A stretch of DNA of 9,360 nt from Propionibacteriaceae bacterium (GTDB lineage Bacteria > Actinomycetota > Actinomycetes > Propionibacteriales > Propionibacteriaceae). Both the position numbers and the translations under genes were made by a program. Where the stretch lies: the NCBI GenBank assembly GCA_027353565.1, contig DAIEHO010000200.1, forward strand, positions 1 to 9,360. The letters run 5' to 3'. Below are positions 1 through 7,374 of this stretch, one piece after another; position 1 is the first letter of the stretch, and every line of letters starts with the position of its first letter. The notes under the pieces were generated by a model. The model did no database searches. It was not told the origin of the DNA and saw only the letters and a list, made by a program, of their open reading frames with translations.

Positions 1-555
1 GTAGCCCTTCGCGGTGAGCGCGCGGGCGAGCGCCGCGGAACCCTCGCGGTTGGCGGGCGCCACGGAGGCCACGTCGAGCACGCCCTGGCCGACGATCGCC
101 ACCCGTGCCCCCGTCGAGCGGCGGTACTCGTCGATGACCGACTGCAGTGTCGACAGCAGCTCGGCATCGGTCCGCAGGCCGCCGACGATCACGAGCCCCT
201 GGGACCGGTTGCTCCGGGCGGCCTCCACGAGGCTGATCGTCTGGGCCATGTCGTGCTCGGCGATGCCGAGGATGACCGTGGAGCCGGCCGCTCGCGCCGC
301 CCTCGAGACACCCGCGGCGATCGAGCTGAAGTAGGGGTCGGTGATGTCGTGCACGATCAGCGAGAGGGTCGTGGAACGGCCGCGAGCGATGGCCTGCGCG
401 GCCGCGTTCGGCGCGTACCGCAGCGCGGCGGCCGCGGCGACGACCCGGTCGCGCAGCTCGGCGTTGACCGTACGGTCCTTGCTCCCGTTGATGGCTCGGG
501 AGGCGGTCGAGAGGGATACGCCTGCTGCTTTCGCCACGTCACTGAGGGTCACCAC
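1..555 (-). CDS. LacI-family transcriptional repressor (C-terminus cut off by window edge)
   Basis: This frame is open from GTG 555 to the window edge and gives the first 185 residues. Residues 3-22 (TLSDVAKAAGVSLSTASRAI) are a textbook LacI/GalR helix-turn-helix. The hinge helix follows at about 49-60 (PNAAAQAIARG, Ile56 at the minor-groove leucine-lever position). The periplasmic-binding-protein-like core then begins (TTLSLIVHDITDPYFSSI). About 140-150 C-terminal residues, carrying the rest of the effector pocket and dimer interface, lie outside the window. It is divergent from eda-kdgK, so by family habit it should repress those genes and be released by a sugar-acid intermediate. The effector (KDG, KDPG or a uronate) is inferred, not visible. 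GTG 555 was chosen because TACAGT lies exactly six bases upstream, as in four other genes here. GTG 552 is the next possible start. No Shine-Dalgarno sequence is visible. Confidence 0.93.
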   Translation of the reverse strand, partial: MVTLSDVAKAAGVSLSTASRAINGSKDRTVNAELRDRVVAAAAALRYAPNAAAQAIARGRSTTLSLIVHDITDPYFSSIAAGVSRAARAAGSTVILGIAEHDMAQTISLVEAARSNRSQGLVIVGGLRTDAELLSTLQSVIDEYRRSTGARVAIVGQGVLDVASVAPANREGSAALARALTAKGY

Positions 556-567
556 ACGGGCACTGTA
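556..567 (-). promoter_or_regulatory. -10 box and leaderless start of the lacI-family gene
   Basis: Read on the minus strand, TACAGT (567-562) is followed by six bases and then GTG 555. This puts the expected transcription start on or next to the first base of the start codon. No convincing -35 hexamer is seen at 17-18 bp spacing. A short inverted repeat, CCCTcAGGG (568-576), abuts the upstream edge of the -10 and could be an operator. Confidence 0.5.
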
Positions 568-650
568 CCCTCAGGGGTGGATGCCGAGCCGCGCCGTGGG
601 ACGCGTCGCGACAACTGGTTGCAGGCACCGCTGCGGCACGTCCCATGTCA

Positions 651-656
651 TATGCT
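651..656 (+). promoter_or_regulatory. Possible -10 box of the eda-kdgK operon
   Basis: TATGCT fits the actinobacterial -10 pattern TAnnnT. It would start transcription around 662-664, at the left edge of the operator palindrome, leaving an untranslated leader of about 47 bases. There is no good -35 hexamer at normal spacing. The assignment rests mostly on its position next to the operator. Confidence 0.35.
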
Positions 657-662
657 GGTCGG

Positions 663-684
663 GCTCGGAAATCGCTTGCCGAGC
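663..684. promoter_or_regulatory. LacI-type operator upstream of eda
   Basis: This 22-bp imperfect palindrome is centred on CG at 673/674, and 9 of its 11 base pairs are complementary. The core is GGAAATCGCTTGCC, which matches the LacI/GalR operator pattern TGnAAnCGnTTnCA at every fixed position except the outermost T and A. It lies just downstream of the putative -10 (651-656) and 26 bases before the eda start. Repressor bound there would block initiation or early elongation. It sits in the gap between the divergent LacI-family gene and eda, so that regulator is the obvious ligand. Confidence 0.65.
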
Positions 685-709
685 GCTGGAGTGAGACAAC
701 GGAGTGATC

Positions 710-1336
710 GTGTCAGACGAGATGTTCTCTGTACGCATCGTGCCGGTGGTCGTCCTGCACGACTTCCATGACGCCGAGCCGCTCGGTCGAGCGCTCATGG
801 CGGGAGGTCTTCCTGTCGCCGAGGTGACGTTCCGCACGGCCGCAGCCGCCGGCTCGATCCGCGCCATGTCGTCGGTCGAAGGCCTGGTCGTCGGCGCCGG
901 AACGGTGCTGGACCCGGCCCAGGTGCAGCAAGCCGTCGACGCCGGTGCGCAGTTCATCGTGAGCCCAGGTCTCCGGCGCGATGTCGTGCTCGCCGCCCGG
1001 GACGCGGGCGTCCCTGTCCTGCCCGGTGCCGTCACGCCGTCCGAGATCATGGCCGCACAGGACCTGGGGCTCGACACGGTGAAGTTCTTCCCGGCGAACG
1101 TGTACGGAGGTGCCGCCGCGATCAAGGCGCTGTCTGCGCCGTTCGGCGGCATGCGGTTCGTACCGACGGGCGGCGTCTCGGCGTCGAACCTCGCCGACTA
1201 CCTCAGCCTCGGCTGCGTACCGGCTGTCGGCGGGTCCTGGATGGTACCCGTGGACGCCATTCGCGAGGGCGCCTTCTCGTCCGTCAGCGAGCTCTGCCGG
1301 GACGCGGTGGCCGCGGCGGCGGCCGTGGGGAGGTGA
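710..1336 (+). CDS. eda: 2-keto-3-deoxy-6-phosphogluconate (KDPG) aldolase
   Basis: This cytosolic class I aldolase of the Entner-Doudoroff route cleaves KDPG to pyruvate and glyceraldehyde-3-phosphate. It has 208 residues, the normal size, and is a single TIM barrel. Landmarks are Glu38 and Arg42 in VAEVTFRT (general acid/base region), GAGTV at 62-66, Schiff-base Lys125 in VKFFPA, the phosphate-binding PTGG at 152-155, and GGSWMVP at 174-180. The GTG at 710 was chosen because AACGGAG (698-704) lies five bases before it. The GTG at 704 would sit inside that ribosome-binding site. The gene runs straight into kdgK, with the stop TGA at 1334-1336. Some homologues also act on 4-hydroxy-2-oxoglutarate or KDPGal, so that side activity cannot be excluded. 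Control by the divergent LacI-family repressor is likely. Confidence 0.92.
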   Translation: MSDEMFSVRIVPVVVLHDFHDAEPLGRALMAGGLPVAEVTFRTAAAAGSIRAMSSVEGLVVGAGTVLDPAQVQQAVDAGAQFIVSPGLRRDVVLAARDAGVPVLPGAVTPSEIMAAQDLGLDTVKFFPANVYGGAAAIKALSAPFGGMRFVPTGGVSASNLADYLSLGCVPAVGGSWMVPVDAIREGAFSSVSELCRDAVAAAAAVGR

Positions 1337-1341
1337 CGTCG

Positions 1342-2439
1342 GTGATGGACCTGCGTCCCGCGAGCGAGTGCGCGTACGACGCCGTCGCGCTCGGCGAGGT
1401 GATGCTCAGGCTCGACCCGGGCGAGGGCCGGATCCGTACCACCCGGGCGTTCCAGGTCTGGGAAGGCGGGGGCGAGTACAACGTCGTCCGTGGCCTGCGT
1501 CGCGTCTTCGGTCTCCGCGGCGCGGTCGTCACCGCTCTCGTCGACAACGAGGTCGGCCGTCTCGTCGAGGACTTCATCCTCACCGGCGGCCTCGACACGA
1601 GCCACATCCGCTGGGTTCCGTCCGACGGTGTGGGCCGTACGGTGCGCAACGGCCTCAACTTCACCGAGCGGGGCTTCGGCGTGCGCGGGGCGGTGGGCGT
1701 CTCCGACCGCGGCCACACGGCGGTCAGCCAGCTGAAGCCCGGCGACTTCGACTTCGACCACCTGTTCGGTGAGCTCGGCGTGCGCTGGCTCCACACCGGC
1801 GGCATCTTCGCGGCGCTGTCGGAGTCGGCCGCCGAGGTTGCCATCGAGGCTGTCCGATCGGCCCGGAAGTACGGCACGAAGGTCTCGTACGACCTCAACT
1901 ACCGTCCCAGTCTCTGGCGGTCGATCGGGGGACAGGCGAAGGCGCAGGAGGTCAACCGGGCGATCGCCGGTGACGTCGACGTCATGATCGGCAACGAGGA
2001 GGACTTCACCGCGGCGCTGGGCTTCGAGGTCGAGGGCGTGGACGAGGGGCTCACGCGGCTGCCCGTCGAGCAGTTCGGCGCGATGATCGAGCGGGTCTCC
2101 GCGGCCTACCCCAACTTCGAGGTCATCGCCACGACGATGCGAGCCGTCAGGTCGGCGACCGTCAACGACTGGGCGGCGCTCGCCTGGTCGGCCGAGACCG
2201 GGCTCGTCACATCCTTACCGCGCGACGGCCTGGAGATCCTCGACCGCGTCGGCGGCGGGGACTCCTTCGCATCAGGCCTTGTGTACGGTCTGTTGACTGG
2301 CGAACCGCTCGATCGGGCCGTCAACCTCGGCGCCGCCCACGGCGCCCTCGCGATGACGACCCCCGGTGACACCTCGATGGCGACGAAGGCCGAGGTCCTC
2401 AAGCTCGCCGGCGGCGGCAGCGCGCGCGTCGACCGCTGA
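1342..2439 (+). CDS. kdgK: 2-keto-3-deoxygluconate kinase, PfkB/ribokinase family
   Basis: This enzyme is predicted to phosphorylate 2-keto-3-deoxygluconate with ATP to KDPG, the substrate of the aldolase encoded just upstream. It has 365 residues from GTG 1342. The substrate-binding signature GGGEYN (42-47) is typical of KDG kinases. SYDLNYRPSLW (182-192) matches the family's S-[FY]-D-x-N-Y-R-P segment. PfkB signature 2, DRVGGGDSFASG, carries catalytic base Asp307. GGGGAGG (1327-1333) is eight bases before GTG 1342 and eleven before ATG 1345. GTG 1333 would give a 4-bp overlap with eda but leaves no space for that ribosome-binding site. The protein is somewhat longer than E. coli KdgK, with extra sequence around residues 222-250. 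Other PfkB sugar kinases are possible, but the eda partner strongly favours KDG. Confidence 0.87.
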   Translation: MMDLRPASECAYDAVALGEVMLRLDPGEGRIRTTRAFQVWEGGGEYNVVRGLRRVFGLRGAVVTALVDNEVGRLVEDFILTGGLDTSHIRWVPSDGVGRTVRNGLNFTERGFGVRGAVGVSDRGHTAVSQLKPGDFDFDHLFGELGVRWLHTGGIFAALSESAAEVAIEAVRSARKYGTKVSYDLNYRPSLWRSIGGQAKAQEVNRAIAGDVDVMIGNEEDFTAALGFEVEGVDEGLTRLPVEQFGAMIERVSAAYPNFEVIATTMRAVRSATVNDWAALAWSAETGLVTSLPRDGLEILDRVGGGDSFASGLVYGLLTGEPLDRAVNLGAAHGALAMTTPGDTSMATKAEVLKLAGGGSARVDR

Positions 2440-2454
2440 CCGCTCTCGTAGCGG
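2440..2454. terminator. Possible bidirectional hairpin between convergent kdgK and mutT1
   Basis: CCGCT, a five-base loop and AGCGG form a short GC-rich stem-loop in the 28-bp gap between two convergent stop codons. There is no T-tract on either side. It is a candidate only by position. Confidence 0.3.
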
Positions 2455-2467
2455 CGGCCAGGACGCG

Positions 2468-3358
2468 TCAGGCTGGGTGCGGGTCGTGCCACTCGTGGGC
2501 GACGACGAGACCTTCGTCGTCGACGTGGACGACCAGCGTGGCGCCGGCCACCATCGGGTGCGGCTCGAGGTCGACGCCGGCGATCATGGCTGGCAGCACG
2601 GGCCGGTGTCCGCAGACGGCCGTCCCGACCCTGGTCTGACCGGAGCGCACCATCAGCTTGCGTACGTAGCGCTGGACGCCGGCGAGGTGCTCCTCGCCGA
2701 CCTCCTCGCTCAGCAGGCTGACCGGCTTCACGGGCAGTCTGGCCGCCTTCGCGTACGGCTCCAGGGTCTGGACGCACCGGGTCGAGGTCGAGCTCTTGAG
2801 CAGGCCGATCCCGTACGCGTCGAGCAGGTCGACGAGGTTCGACGCCTGCGCCTTGCCCTTGGGGTCGATCGGTCGCTTGCGGTCGTCGCCGGACCAGTCC
2901 TTGCGGAGGGTGGCCTTCGCGTGCCGAAGCACGATGAACGCGGTCGTGTCCGGCATCGCGAGCGCCTCCTGGAGCACGGCCGTCTCGTCGGCGTACGTCA
3001 GCCGCTCCCGCGCGAGCCCGATCGGTACCCACTCGACCTCGTCGACCTCGTGGTCGGGGCGCCGGGCGGTCTCGGAGACCGCGTAGCCGACCCAGAAGTG
3101 GACGACCTTGGGGCCCTTGAGGACCCGGTAGGTGATGTCCGAGAGCGGGGCTCCGAGCCGGATCCGTACGCCGGTCTCCTCCTCCACCTCACGCACCGCC
3201 GCCGCGTACGCCGGTTCGCGCTTCTCGAGCTTGCCCTTGGGCAGGGACCAGTCGTTGTACGCGGGCCGGTGCACGAGCGCCACAGCACGCCGGGTGCCCT
3301 GCCCGCGCAGCACGACGGCCCCGGCGGACCTGATCGGCCGGACGGTCGAGGCCTTCAT
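2468..3358 (-). CDS. mutT1: MutT1-type protein: Nudix hydrolase fused to a histidine phosphatase
   Basis: This 296-residue cytosolic protein has two domains. The Nudix domain (about 5-130) has a perfect Nudix box from Gly42 to Val64, with Glu48, Arg56-Glu57 and metal-binding Glu60-Glu61. The SixA-like histidine-phosphatase domain (about 140-290) has Arg145-His146 in an LRHAKA motif (RHA rather than RHG), Arg194 in SSTSTRC and His251 in CGHRP. This matches mycobacterial MutT1 (Rv2985), which hydrolyses 8-oxo-dGTP to 8-oxo-dGDP and also cleaves diadenosine polyphosphates. The function here is inferred from that family. ATG 3358 overlaps the ppk stop in ATGA, so translation is probably coupled. 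In-frame codons upstream lie inside ppk and were rejected. In mycobacteria, too, the gene lies next to ppk1. Confidence 0.9.
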   Translation of the reverse strand: MKASTVRPIRSAGAVVLRGQGTRRAVALVHRPAYNDWSLPKGKLEKREPAYAAAVREVEEETGVRIRLGAPLSDITYRVLKGPKVVHFWVGYAVSETARRPDHEVDEVEWVPIGLARERLTYADETAVLQEALAMPDTTAFIVLRHAKATLRKDWSGDDRKRPIDPKGKAQASNLVDLLDAYGIGLLKSSTSTRCVQTLEPYAKAARLPVKPVSLLSEEVGEEHLAGVQRYVRKLMVRSGQTRVGTAVCGHRPVLPAMIAGVDLEPHPMVAGATLVVHVDDEGLVVAHEWHDPHPA

Positions 3359-5598
3359 ACTTGTCCGCGGCGCTGGCTCATCACGGAGATGAGGTGGGCC
3401 TGCATGTCGAGCAGCGGTCGTCCTTCGTCGTCGGTGGTCTTCTTCTCCCATCCGGCTGGACCGAGGACCCATGAGGCCGTGCCCTCGTCGAACGCGAGCC
3501 GGAACAGCTCCTCGATCTGGGCGATGTGCGCCTCGTTGGTGAGCTGTACGAGGACCTCGACGCGCCTGTCGAGGTTGCGGTGCATGAGGTCGCTGGAGCC
3601 GATCCCCACGTGCGGCCGACCGTTGTTCGCGAACCAGAACAGGCGGCTGTGCTCGAGGAAGCGGCCGAGGATGCTACGCACGCGCAGGTTCTCGCTCAGC
3701 CCCGTCACGCCGGCCTTCAGCCCGCAGATGCCCCGCACCCACAGCTCGACCGGGACGCCGGCGTTCGACGCCCTGTACAGAGCGTCGATGACGGCCTCGT
3801 CGACGATCGAGTTGACCTTGATCCGTACGCCTGACGGCCGCCCGGCCCGATGGTTCTCGATCTCGTTGTCGATCATCTCCAGCAGGCCGCGGCGGATGCC
3901 GTGCGGCGCGACGAGGAGACGCCGGTAGTTGATCTCCTGCGTGATCCCGGACAGGTGGTTGAACAGCCGGGCCACGTCCTCGGTGATGACGGCGTTCGAC
4001 GTCAGCAGGCCCATGTCCTCGTACATGCGGGCGGTCTTCGGGTTGTAGTTGCCCGTGCCGATGTGCGCGTACCGGCGCAGCGTGTCGCCCTCGTCGCGGA
4101 CGACGAGCGAGAGCTTGCAGTGGGTCTTGAGACCGACCATGCCGTACACGACGTGGACCCCGGCCTTCTCGAGCTTGCGGGCCCACGCGATGTTGGCCTG
4201 CTCGTCGAAGCGTGCCTTGATCTCGACCAGCGCCAGCACCTGCTTGCCGGCTTGCGCGGCCTCGATGAGCGCGTCGATGATCGGCGAGTCGCCGGACGTC
4301 CGGTACAGGGTCTGCTTGATCGCGAGCACCTTCGGATCGGCGGCCGCCTGCTCGATGAACCGCTGGACGGAGGTGGCGAAGGAGTCGTACGGGTGGTGGA
4401 GGAGCACGTCGCGACGCTTGAGCGCGCTGAACAGGTCCGCGGCCCGGGCGGTCTCGACCTCGGCGAGGTGCGGGTTGGTCGACGGCAGGAACGCCGGGTA
4501 CAGGAGCTCCTCGCGGTCGAGGTCGGCGATCGAGAACAGCCCGCGCAGGTCCAGTGGGGCCGGCAGCCGGAACACCTCCTTGGGGGACACGTCCAGCTCG
4601 CGGATGAGCAGCTCCAGCATCGTGTCGTTGATGTCGTCCTCGACCTCGAGGCGGACGGGCGGGCGGCCGACCTTGCTGCGCAACAGCTCCTTCTCGAGCG
4701 CGTACAGGATGTTCTCGGCGTCGTCCTCCTCGACCTCGACGTCCTCGTTGCGGGTCACGCGGAACGTCGTCCACGCGACGATCTCCATGCCTGTGAAGAG
4801 ATGGTCGAGGTGGCTCGCGATGACGTCCTCGAGCGGGACGAAGCGGTCGCCCTCGAGCCTGAGGAACCGCGACAGGATGTTCGGCACCTTGACCCGCGCG
4901 AACGACAGCGCACCCGTCGAGGGGTGGCGCAGCTGCACGGCGAGGTTGATCGACAGGCCCGAGATGTACGGGAACGGGTGCGACGGGTCCACGGCCAGCG
5001 GTGTCAGCACGGGCAGGATCCGCTCGTTGAACAGCTGGGTGAGCGAGTCCTTCTCCTGCGCGTGCAGCTCCGACCAGCGAAGGATCTTGATCCCCTGCGC
5101 GGCCAGCTCCGGGCGTACGACCTCCCCGAAGACGCGTGACTGCTCGTCGACGAGCTCATGGGTGCGGGCGAGGATCGTGTCGTACAGCTCGCGTGGCATC
5201 ATGCCGGACGCGCTCGTGGTGGCGAGGCCGGCCACGATGCGGCGCTTGAGACCTGCGACGCGCACCATGAAGAACTCGTCCAGGTTGGACGAGAAGATCG
5301 CGAGGAACTTCGCCCGCTCCAGCAGCGGGACCCGGGCCTCGTCCATCGCGAGCTCGAGGACGCGTTTGTTGAACGCCAGCCAGCTGAGCTCTCGGTCGGA
5401 GTACCGGCCCTCCGGCAGGGCTCCCTGCGGCACGTCCTCGGCGGGTGTCATGGGCGACACCTCGCTCTCGCCGTCCATCTCGATCTCCGCAGCGAACGGG
5501 GTCTGGGCGATGGCGTCGGAGATCACGTCCGGCGTCAGCACCGGCTCCGGCTCGAAGGGCGCCGGCTCAGCGAACGACGGGCGCCACACGTTGCTCAT
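3355..5598 (-). CDS. ppk: Polyphosphate kinase 1
   Basis: PPK1 reversibly polymerises the gamma-phosphate of ATP into inorganic polyphosphate. The 747-residue protein shows the family order. The N-terminal helical domain begins at [16 protein letters not shown] (67-82) with [16 protein letters not shown] (103-118). The head domain follows, then two phospholipase-D-like catalytic domains. The autophosphorylated histidine is His493 in [11 protein letters not shown]. The second conserved histidine is His650 in [11 protein letters not shown]. Further motifs are [19 protein letters not shown] (513-531) and [11 protein letters not shown] (672-682). About 60 N-terminal residues rich in Ala, Pro and Glu precede the conserved core. 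ATG 5598 follows AGAGAGG by eight bases and overlaps the mshD stop (ATGA). The gene is the middle one of mshD-ppk-mutT1. All key residues are present. Confidence 0.97.
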   Translation of the reverse strand: MSNVWRPSFAEPAPFEPEPVLTPDVISDAIAQTPFAAEIEMDGESEVSPMTPAEDVPQGALPEGRYSDRELSWLAFNKRVLELAMDEARVPLLERAKFLAIFSSNLDEFFMVRVAGLKRRIVAGLATTSASGMMPRELYDTILARTHELVDEQSRVFGEVVRPELAAQGIKILRWSELHAQEKDSLTQLFNERILPVLTPLAVDPSHPFPYISGLSINLAVQLRHPSTGALSFARVKVPNILSRFLRLEGDRFVPLEDVIASHLDHLFTGMEIVAWTTFRVTRNEDVEVEEDDAENILYALEKELLRSKVGRPPVRLEVEDDINDTMLELLIRELDVSPKEVFRLPAPLDLRGLFSIADLDREELLYPAFLPSTNPHLAEVETARAADLFSALKRRDVLLHHPYDSFATSVQRFIEQAAADPKVLAIKQTLYRTSGDSPIIDALIEAAQAGKQVLALVEIKARFDEQANIAWARKLEKAGVHVVYGMVGLKTHCKLSLVVRDEGDTLRRYAHIGTGNYNPKTARMYEDMGLLTSNAVITEDVARLFNHLSGITQEINYRRLLVAPHGIRRGLLEMIDNEIENHRAGRPSGVRIKVNSIVDEAVIDALYRASNAGVPVELWVRGICGLKAGVTGLSENLRVRSILGRFLEHSRLFWFANNGRPHVGIGSSDLMHRNLDRRVEVLVQLTNEAHIAQIEELFRLAFDEGTASWVLGPAGWEKKTTDDEGRPLLDMQAHLISVMSQRRGQV

Positions 5599-6473
5599 CG
5601 GGAATGCCTCTCTGGTGGTGCGTAGACGACGTCGGACCGGGCGACGACGAACCCATGACGACGATAGAGCCGCAGGGCCGCATTGTCCGACTCGACGTAC
5701 AGGATGACCTGCCGGCAGCCCGTCGCGGCGAGGTGTGCCAGCCCGGCCGTGAGCAGTGCGCCCCCCAGTCCCTTCCCGGACGCCTCCGGGGCGGTGGCGA
5801 TCACGTAGACCTCGCCGAGTCGTGCGTCGTGGCGCTTCGTCCAATGGAAGCCGAGCATCGTTCCCGTGCCGTCGACGGCGACCAGAAGGTCGGCCGGGTG
5901 GTACCAGTCCTGCTCCGTACGTTCGATGAAGTTGGCGTGGTCCATCCCGCCCTGCTCGGGGTGGTCGGCGAACGCCGCCGCGTTGATCGCGAGCAGTGCC
6001 GGCTCGTCGTCGGGCTGGAAGCCGCGGATCGTCACGCCCTCCGGCAGCGGCACCTGCGGCTCGTCGAGCGTCAGTGGACGCTCGAGGATCAGCAGCTCGC
6101 GCACGCTGACGTAGGAGAACCCGGTCGCGATCGCCTGCGCCGCCGGAAGGTTCCCGAACGCCCACAGCTCGGAGCCGGGTGCGTCGGCGAGCACAGCCGT
6201 GGCCAGGGCGGTGCCGATACCGGCCCCGCGCGCATCGGGGTGGACGCACAGCTGGGCCGTGTCGGCGCCGGGGTCGTGCTGGGCGTAGCCCACGATCCCG
6301 GTCCCTGCTCTCGCGAGGTAATGAGCCACAGTGGCGTGGTGGAGGGCGAGCAGTGCAGCCTCGTTGAGCGGGGCGACAAGGTCGTACGTCGTGACCTCCG
6401 CGGCCAGCCGCTGCACGGCGTCGACCGTGGGGGCGTCGAGGGACGCGAGCTTCTCGATGACCAGGTCTGCCAC
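5595..6473 (-). CDS. mshD: Mycothiol synthase (mycothiol acetyltransferase)
   Basis: MshD performs the last step of mycothiol synthesis, acetylating the cysteinyl amine of Cys-GlcN-Ins with acetyl-CoA. The 292-residue cytosolic protein is two GNAT folds in tandem. The N-terminal one has the pyrophosphate loop [10 protein letters not shown] (81-90). The C-terminal one has [20 protein letters not shown] (221-240) and [12 protein letters not shown] (264-275). The middle segment GFHWTKRHD (208-216) is characteristic of MshD rather than a generic acetyltransferase. Length is close to the roughly 300-315 residues of known MshD proteins. The GTG at 6473 has no Shine-Dalgarno sequence but has TAGGCT exactly six bases upstream, suggesting a leaderless message. 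It is the first gene of the operon with ppk and mutT1. The neighbouring glnR recalls the mycobacterial Rv0818-Rv0819 pair. Confidence 0.93.
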   Translation of the reverse strand: MADLVIEKLASLDAPTVDAVQRLAAEVTTYDLVAPLNEAALLALHHATVAHYLARAGTGIVGYAQHDPGADTAQLCVHPDARGAGIGTALATAVLADAPGSELWAFGNLPAAQAIATGFSYVSVRELLILERPLTLDEPQVPLPEGVTIRGFQPDDEPALLAINAAAFADHPEQGGMDHANFIERTEQDWYHPADLLVAVDGTGTMLGFHWTKRHDARLGEVYVIATAPEASGKGLGGALLTAGLAHLAATGCRQVILYVESDNAALRLYRRHGFVVARSDVVYAPPERHSR

Positions 6474-6485
6474 AGCGCGAGCCTA
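6474..6485 (-). promoter_or_regulatory. -10 box and leaderless start of the mshD-ppk-mutT1 operon
   Basis: On the minus strand TAGGCT (6485-6480) is followed by six bases and GTG 6473. This is the only promoter-like signal upstream of the three coupled genes, so it probably drives the whole operon. No -35 match is evident in the GC-rich sequence at 6500-6510. Confidence 0.55.
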
Positions 6486-6567
6486 ACCGGGGACCCGTCC
6501 GCGCGTCTCCTGGGCTCGACGTGGGATCGACGCTGCGCGGCCGGACGAGGCGCGCAAGGATGCGCTC

Positions 6568-7353
6568 ATGGCAGCTTCTGAGGGCGCGACGAAGGTACGC
6601 GGCCGGGGGCGACGGGTGTGGAGGATCGTCCTCGTCGTCGTACTGGTCGCGGCCGCGTACGGGATCGGGGTCGGGCAGTCGGTACTCGTGCGACCACCAC
6701 TCGTGCTCGGTCAGGACGCGATCACGGATGCGGCGTCGGCCTCGGTCCCGGTGACGCTCGAGGACGTGGGCGGCCAGGTGATCCACATCGCCGCAACCGG
6801 GCAGCGCCGCGTGGTGCTGGTCTTCTACCCGGGCGGGCTGGTCAGGCCGCAGGCGTACGAGTGGCTCGGCCGCGCGCTCGCCGCCCACGGGGTCGAGACC
6901 TGGATCCCGGTGATGCCGTTCGACCTGGCCGTGACGGGGATCGACCGCGCCGACGCGATCATCGCTCACGTCGGACGCGGCGTGCCCGTGGTCATCGGCG
7001 GTCACTCGCTCGGCGGCGCGATGGCGTCGGACTACGCCTCCCGCCACGCGTCACTGCTCAAGGGGATGGTGCTGTGCGGCGCGTACCCGGCGGACAACGT
7101 CACGGTGTCCGCCTCCTGGCCCGCGCTGTCCCTGCGCGGCGGCAGAGACCAGGTGGCGTCGTCGGCCGATGTCGAGGGTGGCATGGCGCGCCTGCCCGCA
7201 GGATCTCAGCTCGTGACGATCGACGGCTCTGTCCACGCGTTCTTCGGCCGGTACGGTCCGCAGGCCGGCGACGGAACCCCGACCGTCTCCCGCGCCAGCG
7301 CAGAGCAGGCGATCGTCGCGGCGATCACCACGTACCTGGCGACGATCTCCTAG
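6568..7353 (+). CDS. Membrane-anchored alpha/beta hydrolase
   Basis: A 261-residue predicted serine hydrolase. A basic N-terminus (RGRGRR, 11-16) precedes one hydrophobic helix at about 18-36, with no signal-peptidase or lipobox motif obvious. It is probably an uncleaved anchor, with the catalytic domain outside the membrane. In the domain, the nucleophile elbow GHSLGG (145-150) places Ser147, and LRGGRD puts Asp194 and SVHAFFG puts His223 in the usual triad order. VFYPGG (85-90) is a plausible oxyanion-hole segment. This general architecture is shared by many esterases and lipases, and the substrate cannot be told from sequence. ATG 6568 follows AAGGA (6556-6560) by seven bases. It is divergent from mshD (94-bp gap) and convergent with glnR (13-bp gap), so it is transcribed alone. 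No clear promoter hexamers were seen. Confidence 0.85.
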   Translation: MAASEGATKVRGRGRRVWRIVLVVVLVAAAYGIGVGQSVLVRPPLVLGQDAITDAASASVPVTLEDVGGQVIHIAATGQRRVVLVFYPGGLVRPQAYEWLGRALAAHGVETWIPVMPFDLAVTGIDRADAIIAHVGRGVPVVIGGHSLGGAMASDYASRHASLLKGMVLCGAYPADNVTVSASWPALSLRGGRDQVASSADVEGGMARLPAGSQLVTIDGSVHAFFGRYGPQAGDGTPTVSRASAEQAIVAAITTYLATIS

Positions 7354-7361
7354 GCATCGCA

Positions 7362-7374
7362 GCCGCTCAGCGGC
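7362..7374. terminator. Possible hairpin at the convergent hydrolase/glnR ends
   Basis: GCCGCTcAGCGGC is a perfect inverted repeat (GCCGC stem, TCA loop) covering the glnR stop codon and starting 9 bases after the hydrolase stop. Without a T-tract it is only a candidate bidirectional terminator. Confidence 0.3.

Noticed and set aside
2468..2945. SixA-like phosphatase as a separate gene
   Set aside because: It is continuous with the Nudix domain in one frame with no internal start and ribosome-binding site, exactly as in MutT1.
2366..3928. 520-residue plus-strand frame opposite mutT1 and the end of ppk
   Set aside because: It overlaps two well-supported minus-strand genes and the kdgK end, and shows only shadow composition.
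3850..5707. Long plus-strand open frames antisense to ppk (429 and 552 residues)
   Set aside because: They lack any recognisable motif, have skewed Arg/Val or Ser/Thr composition, and simply mirror the strong third-position GC of ppk on the other strand.
5599..7047. Upstream extension of the ppk reading frame to give a 1230-residue minus-strand protein
   Set aside because: The frame runs through the mshD coding region and the antisense of the hydrolase with Arg/Pro-rich nonsense sequence. The conserved PPK and a good ribosome-binding site start at ATG 5598.
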